Assembly (NCBI GenBank): GCA_964343305.1
Contig: CAYFJO010000116.1
Coordinates: 1-26,924, forward strand
Length of the DNA: 26,924 nucleotides
Reading direction: 5' to 3'
Source: CAYFJO01 sp964343305
Lineage (GTDB): Bacteria; Planctomycetota; Planctomycetia; Pirellulales; Pirellulaceae
Numbering within the stretch: the stretch's first letter is position 1; each line of letters starts with the position of its first letter. A program made the translations under genes and the position numbers. Below are positions 17,638-23,693 of the stretch, in pieces. The notes beneath the pieces are model-generated. The model searched no databases and was not told the DNA's origin. It saw only the letters and a list, made by a program, of their open reading frames with translations.

Positions 17638-17958
17638 TTCCAATTTTCCTTATGTATTGTTGACTGTCTCAACAGAAGCGGCGATGCGTACAGACGAAAC
17701 ATGTGTTGTAGGTGTTTCATCCGTTACTTTCGGAAGCTTCGNNNNNNNNNNNNNNNNNNNNNNNNNNNNNNNNNNNNNNNNNNNNNNNNNNNNNNNNNNN
17801 NNNNNNNNNNNNNNNNNNNNNNNNNNNNNNNNNNNNNNNNNTGAATCCTTCAACCACTTGGCGCGTTCGCTGGACGGCGCGTATTTTTTGTGTGACAATG
17901 TTTGCCGCCGGGCGGCAGACATAATTGAGATTTCACTTTTATTCAGGAGCGCCTGACA
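17638..17958. other. divergent intergenic region containing a 100-N assembly gap
   Basis: The Ns run from 17742 to 17841. The left flank ends in ACTTTCGGAAGCTTCG, which resembles the right arm of the hairpin family seen at 92-103, so a repeat may have broken the assembly. The right flank leads to the ribosome site AGGAG (17946-17950) of the prepilin-like gene. Unlike the second gap, the flanks share no sequence, so bases are probably missing here. No gene is supported. Confidence 0.6.
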
Positions 17959-18987
17959 ATGGCTACGAACAAACGAGTTGGCTTCACCCTTGTCGAAATG
18001 TTGGTCGTCATCTCGATTATCGGAGTACTAGCATCACTCTTGTTGCCGGCGGTTCAGGCAGCTCGCGAGTCCGCACGTCGGAGTGATTGTGCCAACAAGA
18101 TGAGACAGCTTGCCGTGGCAGTGGAAGGGTTTACGAGTAAGAAAAGTCGCTATCCCGGTTATCGCGAAACGATCGGCGCTGACCTCAATGTTACGACCGC
18201 GCACGAAGTTTCCTGGTGCACCCTGCTGCTGCCAGGTCTCGATGACCAGACTTTGTACGACACGATCCGCGACGACAAAGACGGGGTGGATGACGACGGC
18301 GATGGAAGCATTGACGAGGATCCATACGGTGACCCTGACGGAGACGGAGACCCCGATGATGACGGCGACGGCACGGACGACGAAGACGGGGCCTACCGAA
18401 CCACTGCGTATCCCTTTCGAAATATCTTCTTTTGTCCGGATGAACCGCTTCGAGGGCGACTTGATCCGACCAACAGTTACGTCGCCAATGCCGGCATGCG
18501 GTGGGATTCGACAGCCACTCCAGCCGCGAACAATAATCGTGCCAACGGCATCTTTTTAGACCGCGTGGCCGTCCCTGGCGCACGAGTGGATGTCGACCAC
18601 ATTGTCGACGGCAAATCCTACACGTTGTTGTTTTCCGAAAACACGCGAGCGGGCCAGTGGCCGGAAACTCTGAGTAGTGGCAATCCCAGGGAAAAGAACG
18701 TGTTTGTCTGGCATCCGACGACGACACCCACTCAGAAAATGAGGATCAACGGAGACAGGCAGGACTTTACGTCCCCACTTACTGTCACTGCGGAGTATGC
18801 ACGTCCGGCCAGTTTCCACTTTACGGGCATCAACGCTTGTTTTGCGGACAGCCGAGTGATGTTTATGCACGAGGGCGTTGATTACAAAGTGTACATTCAA
18901 CTGATGACGCCAGATTCGGACAATTCCGATATCCCGGCCGCTTGGGCAGGCTATCGGTTGAACGAGGCCGACTACAACCAGTCGTAG
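17959..18987 (+). CDS. DUF1559 prepilin-like protein with Asp-rich insert
   Basis: This 342-residue protein has a type IV pilin-like N-terminus: a short basic leader, cleavage and methylation motif GFTLVEML (Gly8-Phe9, Glu13) and a hydrophobic helix to about residue 36. The AARESARRSDCANKMRQ segment that follows is typical of DUF1559, a family greatly expanded in planctomycetes. Residues 105-144 form an unusual insert of Asp, Gly and Glu with repeated DxDGDG patterns like calcium-binding loops. The C-terminal block is SFHFTGINACFADSRVMF where the family usually has an HxGGxNxxFADGSV motif. It should be processed by a prepilin peptidase and sit at the cell surface. AGGAG lies 9 nt before ATG 17959. 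Confidence 0.9.
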   Translation: MATNKRVGFTLVEMLVVISIIGVLASLLLPAVQAARESARRSDCANKMRQLAVAVEGFTSKKSRYPGYRETIGADLNVTTAHEVSWCTLLLPGLDDQTLYDTIRDDKDGVDDDGDGSIDEDPYGDPDGDGDPDDDGDGTDDEDGAYRTTAYPFRNIFFCPDEPLRGRLDPTNSYVANAGMRWDSTATPAANNNRANGIFLDRVAVPGARVDVDHIVDGKSYTLLFSENTRAGQWPETLSSGNPREKNVFVWHPTTTPTQKMRINGDRQDFTSPLTVTAEYARPASFHFTGINACFADSRVMFMHEGVDYKVYIQLMTPDSDNSDIPAAWAGYRLNEADYNQS

Positions 18988-18993
18988 AATCGC
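18939..18993. repeat. 55-bp copy flanking an N gap (assembly overlap), left
   Basis: These 55 bases, covering the last codons and stop of the prepilin-like gene, recur exactly at 19094-19148 on the other side of 100 Ns. See the finding on this gap: it looks like an unmerged contig overlap, not a biological duplication. Confidence 0.9.
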
Positions 18994-19093
18994 NNNNNNN
19001 NNNNNNNNNNNNNNNNNNNNNNNNNNNNNNNNNNNNNNNNNNNNNNNNNNNNNNNNNNNNNNNNNNNNNNNNNNNNNNNNNNNNNNNNNNNNN
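18994..19093. other. 100-N scaffold gap, probably artificial
   Basis: Exactly 100 Ns lie between two identical 55-bp ends. The true sequence probably continues from 18993 straight to 19149 with no missing bases. If so, the distance from the prepilin stop to the tadA stop is only about 62 bp. Confidence 0.85.
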
Positions 19094-19148
19094 CGCTTGG
19101 GCAGGCTATCGGTTGAACGAGGCCGACTACAACCAGTCGTAGAATCGC
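19094..19148. repeat. 55-bp copy flanking an N gap (assembly overlap), right
   Basis: An exact second copy of 18939-18993. A short reading frame in it repeats the prepilin C-terminus (ending NEADYNQS) but has no start of its own and should not be annotated as a gene. Confidence 0.9.
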
Positions 19149-19156
19149 TCCGGCAA

Positions 19157-19194
19157 ACTTCCGAAGTCTTCTTTGACTTCGGAAGTCAGGTTTA
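19157..19194. terminator. perfect 12-bp hairpin; copy C of the dispersed family
   Basis: ACTTCCGAAGTC (19157-19168) and GACTTCGGAAGT (19175-19186) form a perfect 12-bp stem with a 6-nt loop, followed by CAGGTTTATT. It lies between the converging prepilin-like and tadA genes, so it can serve as a two-way terminator. It shares the stem core and T-rich tail with copies at 74-114 and 10473-10515. Confidence 0.65.
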
Positions 19195-19204
19195 TTCCCC
19201 CTCC

Positions 19205-19663
19205 TCATTTCTTCCCAAGGGCCCGTTGTGCTTGGAAGAAGTCCATCAGTATTTGACCGCACGGCTCCGCCATCACCCCGGGGATCACCTGCGCCTGGTG
19301 ATTCAAACGATCATCGTTGAGCAATTGAAATAGTGAGGTGGTGGCGCCTGCTTTGGGGTCATAGGCACCGAAGACGACCGTGGAAACTCGTGCCTGAAGA
19401 ATCGCGCCCGCGCACATCGGACACGGCTCGAGCGTCACGTAAAGCGTGCAGCCGGCCAATCGCCAATCGTTCAGCGATTCGGCGGCTTGCGTGATCGCGA
19501 TCATTTCCGCGTGTGCCGTGGGATCGCGAAGTTGCTCGCGCTGGTTGTGAGCCGAAGCAATGACGCGGTCCTGACAAACAATGACCGCCCCCACGGGCAC
19601 TTCGTCTTCCTCGCGTGCCTGTTGGGCCTCTTGCAGCGCCATGCGCATGTAGAAATCGTGCAT
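19205..19663 (-). CDS. tadA: tRNA-specific adenosine deaminase
   Basis: This 152-residue cytoplasmic enzyme should convert adenosine 34 of tRNA-Arg(ACG) to inosine for wobble decoding. The zinc-binding and catalytic motifs are intact: HAE at 51-53 and PCPMC at 80-84. The N-terminal MRMALQEAQQAREEDEVPVG is typical of TadA. Length is normal. ATG 19663 lies 10 bp after the stop of the DUF1080 gene, so the two probably share a transcript although no functional link is known. The C-terminus FFQAQRALGKK ends close to a hairpin at 19157-19186. Confidence 0.92.
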   Translation of the reverse strand: MHDFYMRMALQEAQQAREEDEVPVGAVIVCQDRVIASAHNQREQLRDPTAHAEMIAITQAAESLNDWRLAGCTLYVTLEPCPMCAGAILQARVSTVVFGAYDPKAGATTSLFQLLNDDRLNHQAQVIPGVMAEPCGQILMDFFQAQRALGKK

Positions 19664-19673
19664 GACGCGAGCC

Positions 19674-20462
19674 CTACTTCGCCAATTCCCGGATCTCGAT
19701 ATTTCGCAGCGCCGACGACGTCTCCCAGGCCGAAATGCCTAGCGGCTTGGACAAATCCACTTCAGCACGCGTGGTGATCTTGCGTCCCACAATGTTCTGA
19801 TCGATCACCTGCTTGTCGTCGATCCACACCTGGATCGCCTCATCGGTCACACGAACTCGGAAGCGATACCACTGGTAGTCTTTGAAATTCATGAATTGCG
19901 TCGTTTCGTTGTCCGAAGCGTCTTGCCCGTCGATGCTCGACAAGCCAACGATCGCTCCCGCCCAACCCGAGGCAATGAAACTGCAATGCGATTCGCCCAC
20001 GGGAAATGTCAATCCGGCGAAGAAATCGATGCCCGCGGTCCGCATGGCTTCGAGCCGAATTTCATAATCGGATTTTGGCATGGAACCCTTGTAGGTGATG
20101 CCCGTCAAGGACGATCCCATGGCCATCAGGATCTTGCCGGCCTCGACCGTCACTTCGCCTTCGCCGCCAAAATTCGTGATCGTCCATCCTGCTAGCGATT
20201 TGCCGTCGAACAATGGCCGCCAAGCGGGTTCGTTGTCGGCGGCTTGGTTTGCACAAGGACAACATTCCGGTCGCATTCGCTTGACGCGTCCGAACCGGGT
20301 CGACTGGCGATTCGTACCCAATTTGGCAAAGATCGCTGGTCCACGGTTGCCGGCAGCAACGTCTTCAATTGCAACCAACGCGACAGTCAGCGCCACCAAA
20401 AGACCACAATATAGGGCTCGGCCGGACACGCAACGAAGCAGGAAGTCAGGTTGTTTTGGCAT
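19674..20462 (-). CDS. DUF1080 (3-keto-disaccharide hydrolase-like) exported protein
   Basis: This 262-residue protein has an N-terminal hydrophobic segment (about 18-35) acting as signal or anchor, a linker with a CCPC motif near residue 72, then a DUF1080 domain starting at PLFDGKSLAGWTI. The domain is a concanavalin-like beta sandwich; the conserved C-terminal strands QWYRFRVRVTDEAIQVWID and RNIEIREL are present. Some relatives cleave 3-keto-glycosides; others may only bind sugars. ATG 20462 has AGGAA 6 nt upstream and precedes the leader, while the longer frame adds 20 residues without a ribosome site. tadA starts 10 bp downstream. Confidence 0.85.
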   Translation of the reverse strand: MPKQPDFLLRCVSGRALYCGLLVALTVALVAIEDVAAGNRGPAIFAKLGTNRQSTRFGRVKRMRPECCPCANQAADNEPAWRPLFDGKSLAGWTITNFGGEGEVTVEAGKILMAMGSSLTGITYKGSMPKSDYEIRLEAMRTAGIDFFAGLTFPVGESHCSFIASGWAGAIVGLSSIDGQDASDNETTQFMNFKDYQWYRFRVRVTDEAIQVWIDDKQVIDQNIVGRKITTRAEVDLSKPLGISAWETSSALRNIEIRELAK

Positions 20463-20560
20463 GTTCGTTCCTAAAAATAGATCTTTCTTAATTCTGGAAC
20501 CTCTTGATAACATGATACACACAATTGGCTGATGCTACCCCCTTTGCCACAGAGAATGAA

Positions 20561-20968
20561 GTGAATCGAATTCGAGCTGTCAATCTTGTATTGTTTTGTT
20601 ATTGGGTCGTTTTGTTTTGTCTGACCCACATTCCGGTGTCTCTACGGATGGAGTTGCGAATCAATCATCTTGACAAGGTGTTCCATTTTGCCGCTTTTGC
20701 GGGACTCGCGTTCTTGCTGGGATGGGTGCTGTCGCAAAATCGACAAATCACTTTTGCGAACGGCATTCTCGTATTCTTGACGGCATCCGTGTACGCCGCT
20801 TGCGATGAATGGACGCAAGCATTTGTACCGGGACGTGATCCGGATGTCTGGGACGCCGCGGCGGATATTGTGGGCGCTTTCGCCGGCTTGCTTTTCCTCG
20901 TGGTGATGTTTCTCGCGATGCGTGACTCGGTGGCATCGTCACCATTGGCATCCAAAAACGAAGCATAA
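20561..20968 (+). CDS. VanZ-like membrane protein
   Basis: This protein of about 135 residues has four predicted membrane segments. The VanZ-family signatures are LTHIP at the end of helix 1, DKVFHFAAFAGLAFLLGW in helix 2, and DEWTQAFVPGRDPDVWDAAADIVGA before helix 4. VanZ of enterococci gives low-level teicoplanin resistance, but most family members have no known role. I chose GTG 20561, which has AGAGAA just upstream and puts the first helix near the N-terminus; TTG 20525 in the same frame would add 12 residues. Only 2 bp separate its stop from the convergent decarboxylase stop. Confidence 0.82.
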   Translation: MNRIRAVNLVLFCYWVVLFCLTHIPVSLRMELRINHLDKVFHFAAFAGLAFLLGWVLSQNRQITFANGILVFLTASVYAACDEWTQAFVPGRDPDVWDAAADIVGAFAGLLFLVVMFLAMRDSVASSPLASKNEA

Positions 20969-20970
20969 CG

Positions 20971-21945
20971 TCAAAAGTTTGGCGTCGGTGGTCGATAGTG
21001 ACCGACGTTGATCGTCTGAAACCACTCGATCGTTTTTCGCAGTCCTTCCTTGAGTGGCACTTGGGGTGTCCAATCCAGCTTCTCTTTGGCCAGCGAAATG
21101 TCCGGTTGCCGGCGGGTCGGATCGTCATCGGGCAGCGGCTCGTAGACTAACTTCGATGATGCACCCGTCAGTTCAATCACCAACTCGGCCAGTTGTTTGA
21201 TGGTGAATTCGCCGGGATTGCCGATGTTGACGGGCCCCACGAATTCGTCCGGCCCATTCATCATGCGGATTATCGCTTCGACGAGATCGTCGCGATAACA
21301 AAACGACCGCGTTTGGCTGCCGTCGCCAAAGATGGTGATGTCCTGGCCGGCGAGTGCCTGGCGAATGAAGTTGGAGACGACACGCCCATCGAACGGATGC
21401 ATGCGCGGACCGTAAGTGTTAAAGATGCGGACGATACGAACCGCCACTCGGTTCATGCGATGGTAGTCCATAAACAACGTCTCGGCGGCCCGTTTGCCTT
21501 CGTCGTAACACGCGCGAACACCGATCGGATTGACACAGCCGCGATAGCTCTCTTGTTGCGGATGGACTTCTGGATCGCCGTACACTTCGCTGGTCGACGC
21601 CTGCAGTACTTTCGCGTTACATCGCTTGGCCATCCCCAACACGTTGATCGCACCGACGACCGAAGTTTTGATGGTCTTGATGGGATTGTATTGATAGTGA
21701 CCAGGCGCCGCCGGACAGGCGAGACTGTAAATCTCATCGACTTCCAAATAGACGGGCATCGTGATATCGTGGCGGATCAGCTCGAAATTGGGTTTGTCCA
21801 GCAGGTGTGCGACGTTCGCTTTTTGGCTGGTGAAGAAGTTATCGAGGCAAATCACGTCGTGCTCGTCCGCCACGAGCCGTTCACATAGATGGGATCCCAA
21901 GAATCCCGCTCCGCCAGTGACTAAGATGCGCCGAATGGTTGACAC
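20971..21945 (-). CDS. uxs: UDP-glucuronate decarboxylase (UDP-xylose synthase)
   Basis: This 324-residue extended SDR enzyme should convert UDP-glucuronate to UDP-xylose in the cytoplasm, feeding exopolysaccharide or glycan synthesis. The NAD-binding motif is GGAGFLGS (11-18). The catalytic set is STSE (117-120) with Tyr147 and Lys151 in YDEGK. Family-specific segments are SLACPAAPGHYQYNPIKTIK, GPRMHPFDGRVVSNFI and the C-terminal RRQPDISLAKEKLDWTP. Start is GTG 21945, with GAGGG about 10 nt upstream. No glycosyltransferase is adjacent. A minus-strand promoter-like pair (21992-22020) overlaps a CRP-type box, so the divergent regulator may control it. Confidence 0.93.
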   Translation of the reverse strand: MSTIRRILVTGGAGFLGSHLCERLVADEHDVICLDNFFTSQKANVAHLLDKPNFELIRHDITMPVYLEVDEIYSLACPAAPGHYQYNPIKTIKTSVVGAINVLGMAKRCNAKVLQASTSEVYGDPEVHPQQESYRGCVNPIGVRACYDEGKRAAETLFMDYHRMNRVAVRIVRIFNTYGPRMHPFDGRVVSNFIRQALAGQDITIFGDGSQTRSFCYRDDLVEAIIRMMNGPDEFVGPVNIGNPGEFTIKQLAELVIELTGASSKLVYEPLPDDDPTRRQPDISLAKEKLDWTPQVPLKEGLRKTIEWFQTINVGHYRPPTPNF

Positions 21946-21991
21946 GTTGGTTATCCCTCAAATGGAGTGAAGTTTATAATGCCGCTAAGAG

Positions 21992-22020
21992 ATTATACGA
22001 CATAGTGTGAAGTGTCTCAC
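21992..22020 (-). promoter_or_regulatory. candidate promoter of the decarboxylase gene
   Basis: On the minus strand, GTGAGA (22015-22020) is followed by a 17-bp spacer and a perfect TATAAT (21992-21997), about 47 bp before GTG 21945. The -35 part lies inside the CRP-type box at 22006-22021, so binding there would interfere with or remodel this promoter. A second TATAAT on the plus strand (21975-21980) lacks a good -35. Confidence 0.45.
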
Positions 22021-22021
22021 A
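22006..22021. promoter_or_regulatory. CRP-type operator, perfect palindromic half-sites
   Basis: TGTGA-AGTGTC-TCACA matches all ten core bases of the CRP consensus with the correct 6-bp spacer. It lies 77 bp before the Crp/Fnr-family start codon and 60 bp before the divergent decarboxylase start. A 4/6 match to TATAAT (CGTAAT, 22044-22049) lies 33 bp downstream centre to centre, close to class II activator geometry for the crp-like gene. Confidence 0.65.
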
Positions 22022-22098
22022 GAACCATTACATCTGATACCTTCGTAATAACCCGAACAGTACCACGCTTTTTTCACCACGCCCGTTGAGCGAACGGA

Positions 22099-22878
22099 AT
22101 GCCGGACAAATACTGGTTCCTGAAACACTGCGACTTGTTCGAGCGGCTAACGCCCGACCGACTAAAGCAAGTCGAAATGCGCTGCCGGACGCGGACGTTT
22201 GCTGCCAAGAGCCCGATCTATCTGCCAGCGGACCAATCCGATGCCGTGCTGATGCTGGCGTCGGGGCGAGTGAAAATCTGCAGTTTTACCTATGATGGCA
22301 AGCAGTCGATTCTGACGTTTATCGAGCCGGGCGAACTGTTTGGCGAACTGGCGATTCTCGAGTCCGGCGAACGAGAAGAATATGCCGAGGCCGTCACCAA
22401 CTCGTCGGTCATCCTGATTCCGGCGGACGAGATTCGAAAAGTGATCGAGGAATATCCCACCGTTTCGTTGGGCGTGACGAAGTTGATTGGCATGCGCCGC
22501 CGCCGAATCGAACGACGGCTGAAGTATTTATTGTTCCATTCGAATCGCGATCGGTTGGCCAATTTGTTGCTGGAATTGGCGGAACAGTATGGTAAACCGT
22601 GTCCGTCCGGTGTCGATCTAGGAATCAAGCTTTCCCATCAAGATCTGGCCAACATCATCGGCAGCACGCGCGAAACGGTCACGTTGATGTTGGGTGAACT
22701 ACAAAACGAGGGTCTGATTTCGACTGGCCGCCGAAAGGTGACCTTGACGAACATCGAACAACTGGCCGCCAGTGTGAACGTCCGCGTGCCGACGGTCAAT
22801 CAAGAGCGACCTGCGACAAAGAATTCGACCAGCGATCCGTTGTCAACTGGGACCAACAAGCTCCCGAATGTGACCTGA
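22099..22878 (+). CDS. Crp/Fnr family transcription regulator
   Basis: This 259-residue regulator has an N-terminal cyclic-nucleotide-binding-like beta roll (about 10-120), a dimerisation helix (about 118-145) and a winged helix-turn-helix (about 150-220). The recognition helix reads STRETVTLML, keeping the Arg-Glu (191-192) that in E. coli CRP read TGTGA, while the later Arg185 position is Leu. In the ligand pocket GEL (82-84) is kept, but the Arg-Ser that bind cAMP phosphate correspond to Glu-Glu (93-94), so classical cAMP binding is doubtful. It has only Cys11 and Cys29 in the N-terminal part, so not an FNR-type cluster. A polar tail of about 35 residues follows the HTH. CRP-type boxes sit before it and on its stop codon. 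Confidence 0.9.
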   Translation: MPDKYWFLKHCDLFERLTPDRLKQVEMRCRTRTFAAKSPIYLPADQSDAVLMLASGRVKICSFTYDGKQSILTFIEPGELFGELAILESGEREEYAEAVTNSSVILIPADEIRKVIEEYPTVSLGVTKLIGMRRRRIERRLKYLLFHSNRDRLANLLLELAEQYGKPCPSGVDLGIKLSHQDLANIIGSTRETVTLMLGELQNEGLISTGRRKVTLTNIEQLAASVNVRVPTVNQERPATKNSTSDPLSTGTNKLPNVT

Positions 22879-22884
22879 TTCACA
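22869..22884. promoter_or_regulatory. second CRP-type operator, overlapping the regulator stop codon
   Basis: TGTGA-CCTGAT-TCACA again matches all ten core bases with a 6-bp spacer. It covers the TGA at 22876-22878 and lies 33 bp before the zf-HC2-like gene. A CAGAAT hexamer (22906-22911, 4/6 to TATAAT) is 32 bp away centre to centre, as for a class II activated promoter; the transcript start would then fall very near ATG 22918. Confidence 0.65.
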
Positions 22885-22917
22885 GAACTCAAGACCACCA
22901 TCCCTCAGAATTGAAGT

Positions 22918-23382
22918 ATGAGCGATTCACCTCAAAACAAAAACTTGCCCGACGAGCCGAATTCGTGGCAGCCTTGCCAGGCGGGCGCAATCCAATCGGT
23001 CGTCTCCCAGCAAGTGGCTTGCCGTCGCCAGCGTAAGATGGTGATCGGCTCATCAGCAACCGTTCTCGTTTTGGTGGTCGCGACCACTTGCATGATCAGC
23101 TTCGGACCGCTGGGTGGTCCCCAAGCTCCCGAGGCAATTGGCAAGATCACGTGCGGCGAAGTGAAGGCGAAGTTAAAAGACTACATCGCCGAGTCGCTGG
23201 ACGAGGATGTCGCCAGCCGAATCAAGAAGCATTTGGACGAGTGTCCCAATTGCGCGGAACAATACAGAAAGAGGAAACAAGCCCAATCGAACTCGGTCGG
23301 CATGTATCGCCACGTGGCTCCGTGCCCTTGTCAAGATTGTCGATCCAATCACTTGATTGCGTTTTCGATAGCTGGCCACTAG
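22918..23382 (+). CDS. membrane protein with C-terminal zf-HC2-like domain
   Basis: This 154-residue protein has a polar N-terminus ending in basic CRRQRK (35-40), one membrane helix (about 41-63) and a zf-HC2-like module: Cys79, then an amphipathic helix LKDYIAESLDEDVASRIKKH, then HLDECPNC (His105, Cys109, Cys112). Two further Cys-rich motifs (CPCQDC, 136-141) follow. zf-HC2 is the zinc-binding fold of many anti-sigma factors, which usually place it cytoplasmic and before the helix. Here the order is reversed, and the positive-inside rule puts the zinc module outside. No sigma factor gene is adjacent. It lies 39 bp after the Crp-like gene with a CRP-type box between. Confidence 0.7.
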   Translation: MSDSPQNKNLPDEPNSWQPCQAGAIQSVVSQQVACRRQRKMVIGSSATVLVLVVATTCMISFGPLGGPQAPEAIGKITCGEVKAKLKDYIAESLDEDVASRIKKHLDECPNCAEQYRKRKQAQSNSVGMYRHVAPCPCQDCRSNHLIAFSIAGH

Positions 23383-23444
23383 CCGAACATTGGGCCTTCT
23401 CTCGACCTCACATCAATGGTTTAACCGCTGTGGAGGGGCAATTT

Positions 23445-23480
23445 ATGCGTAGGCTCTCTATATACTCGGCCCCAAAATGA
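23445..23480 (+). other. 11-codon ORF with strong ribosome site
   Basis: GGAGGGG lies 7 nt before ATG 23445; the frame encodes MRRLSIYSAPK and stops. It could be a leader peptide for the downstream gene 213 bp away, a fragment, or chance. The strong Shine-Dalgarno match is the only support. Confidence 0.2.
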
Positions 23481-23528
23481 GAATAAGATAGTAAGTGTTC
23501 CCTGATGGACTCATCGGGCGAACGAAGG

Positions 23529-23560
23529 CTGAAACAAACATCACGCTGAAACAAGCATCA
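23529..23560. repeat. two tandem 15-bp repeats upstream of the STAND gene
   Basis: CTGAAACAAACATCA and CTGAAACAAGCATCA lie 17 bp apart start to start. They are 134 bp before the STAND start codon. This could be a paired operator or a simple slippage duplication. Confidence 0.45.
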
Positions 23561-23693
23561 GTTTGCATTTTGCGAGTACGAGGTCATCTTGCGCCCTGGG
23601 AATTCCAATCGGTTTCCCTCCGTGCCGCAGACTTGGTCGCAAAATCACCAATTGATGTGGATTTAAAGCCGGTATCGCTACGAGATCCTCGTC

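Larger units (their letters stand above)
23383..23693. other. 311-bp intergenic region with tandem repeat and leader-like ORF
   Basis: No secure gene lies here. A short frame at 23445-23480 has a strong ribosome site. A 15-bp near-identical direct repeat occurs at 23529-23543 and 23546-23560 (period 17 bp, one difference). A longer frame from 23495 runs into the STAND gene out of phase and shows no recognisable domain. Confidence 0.45.

Noticed and set aside
19097..19333. short plus-strand frame after the second N gap repeating the prepilin C-terminus
   Set aside because: It comes from the duplicated 55-bp contig end and then runs antisense to tadA.
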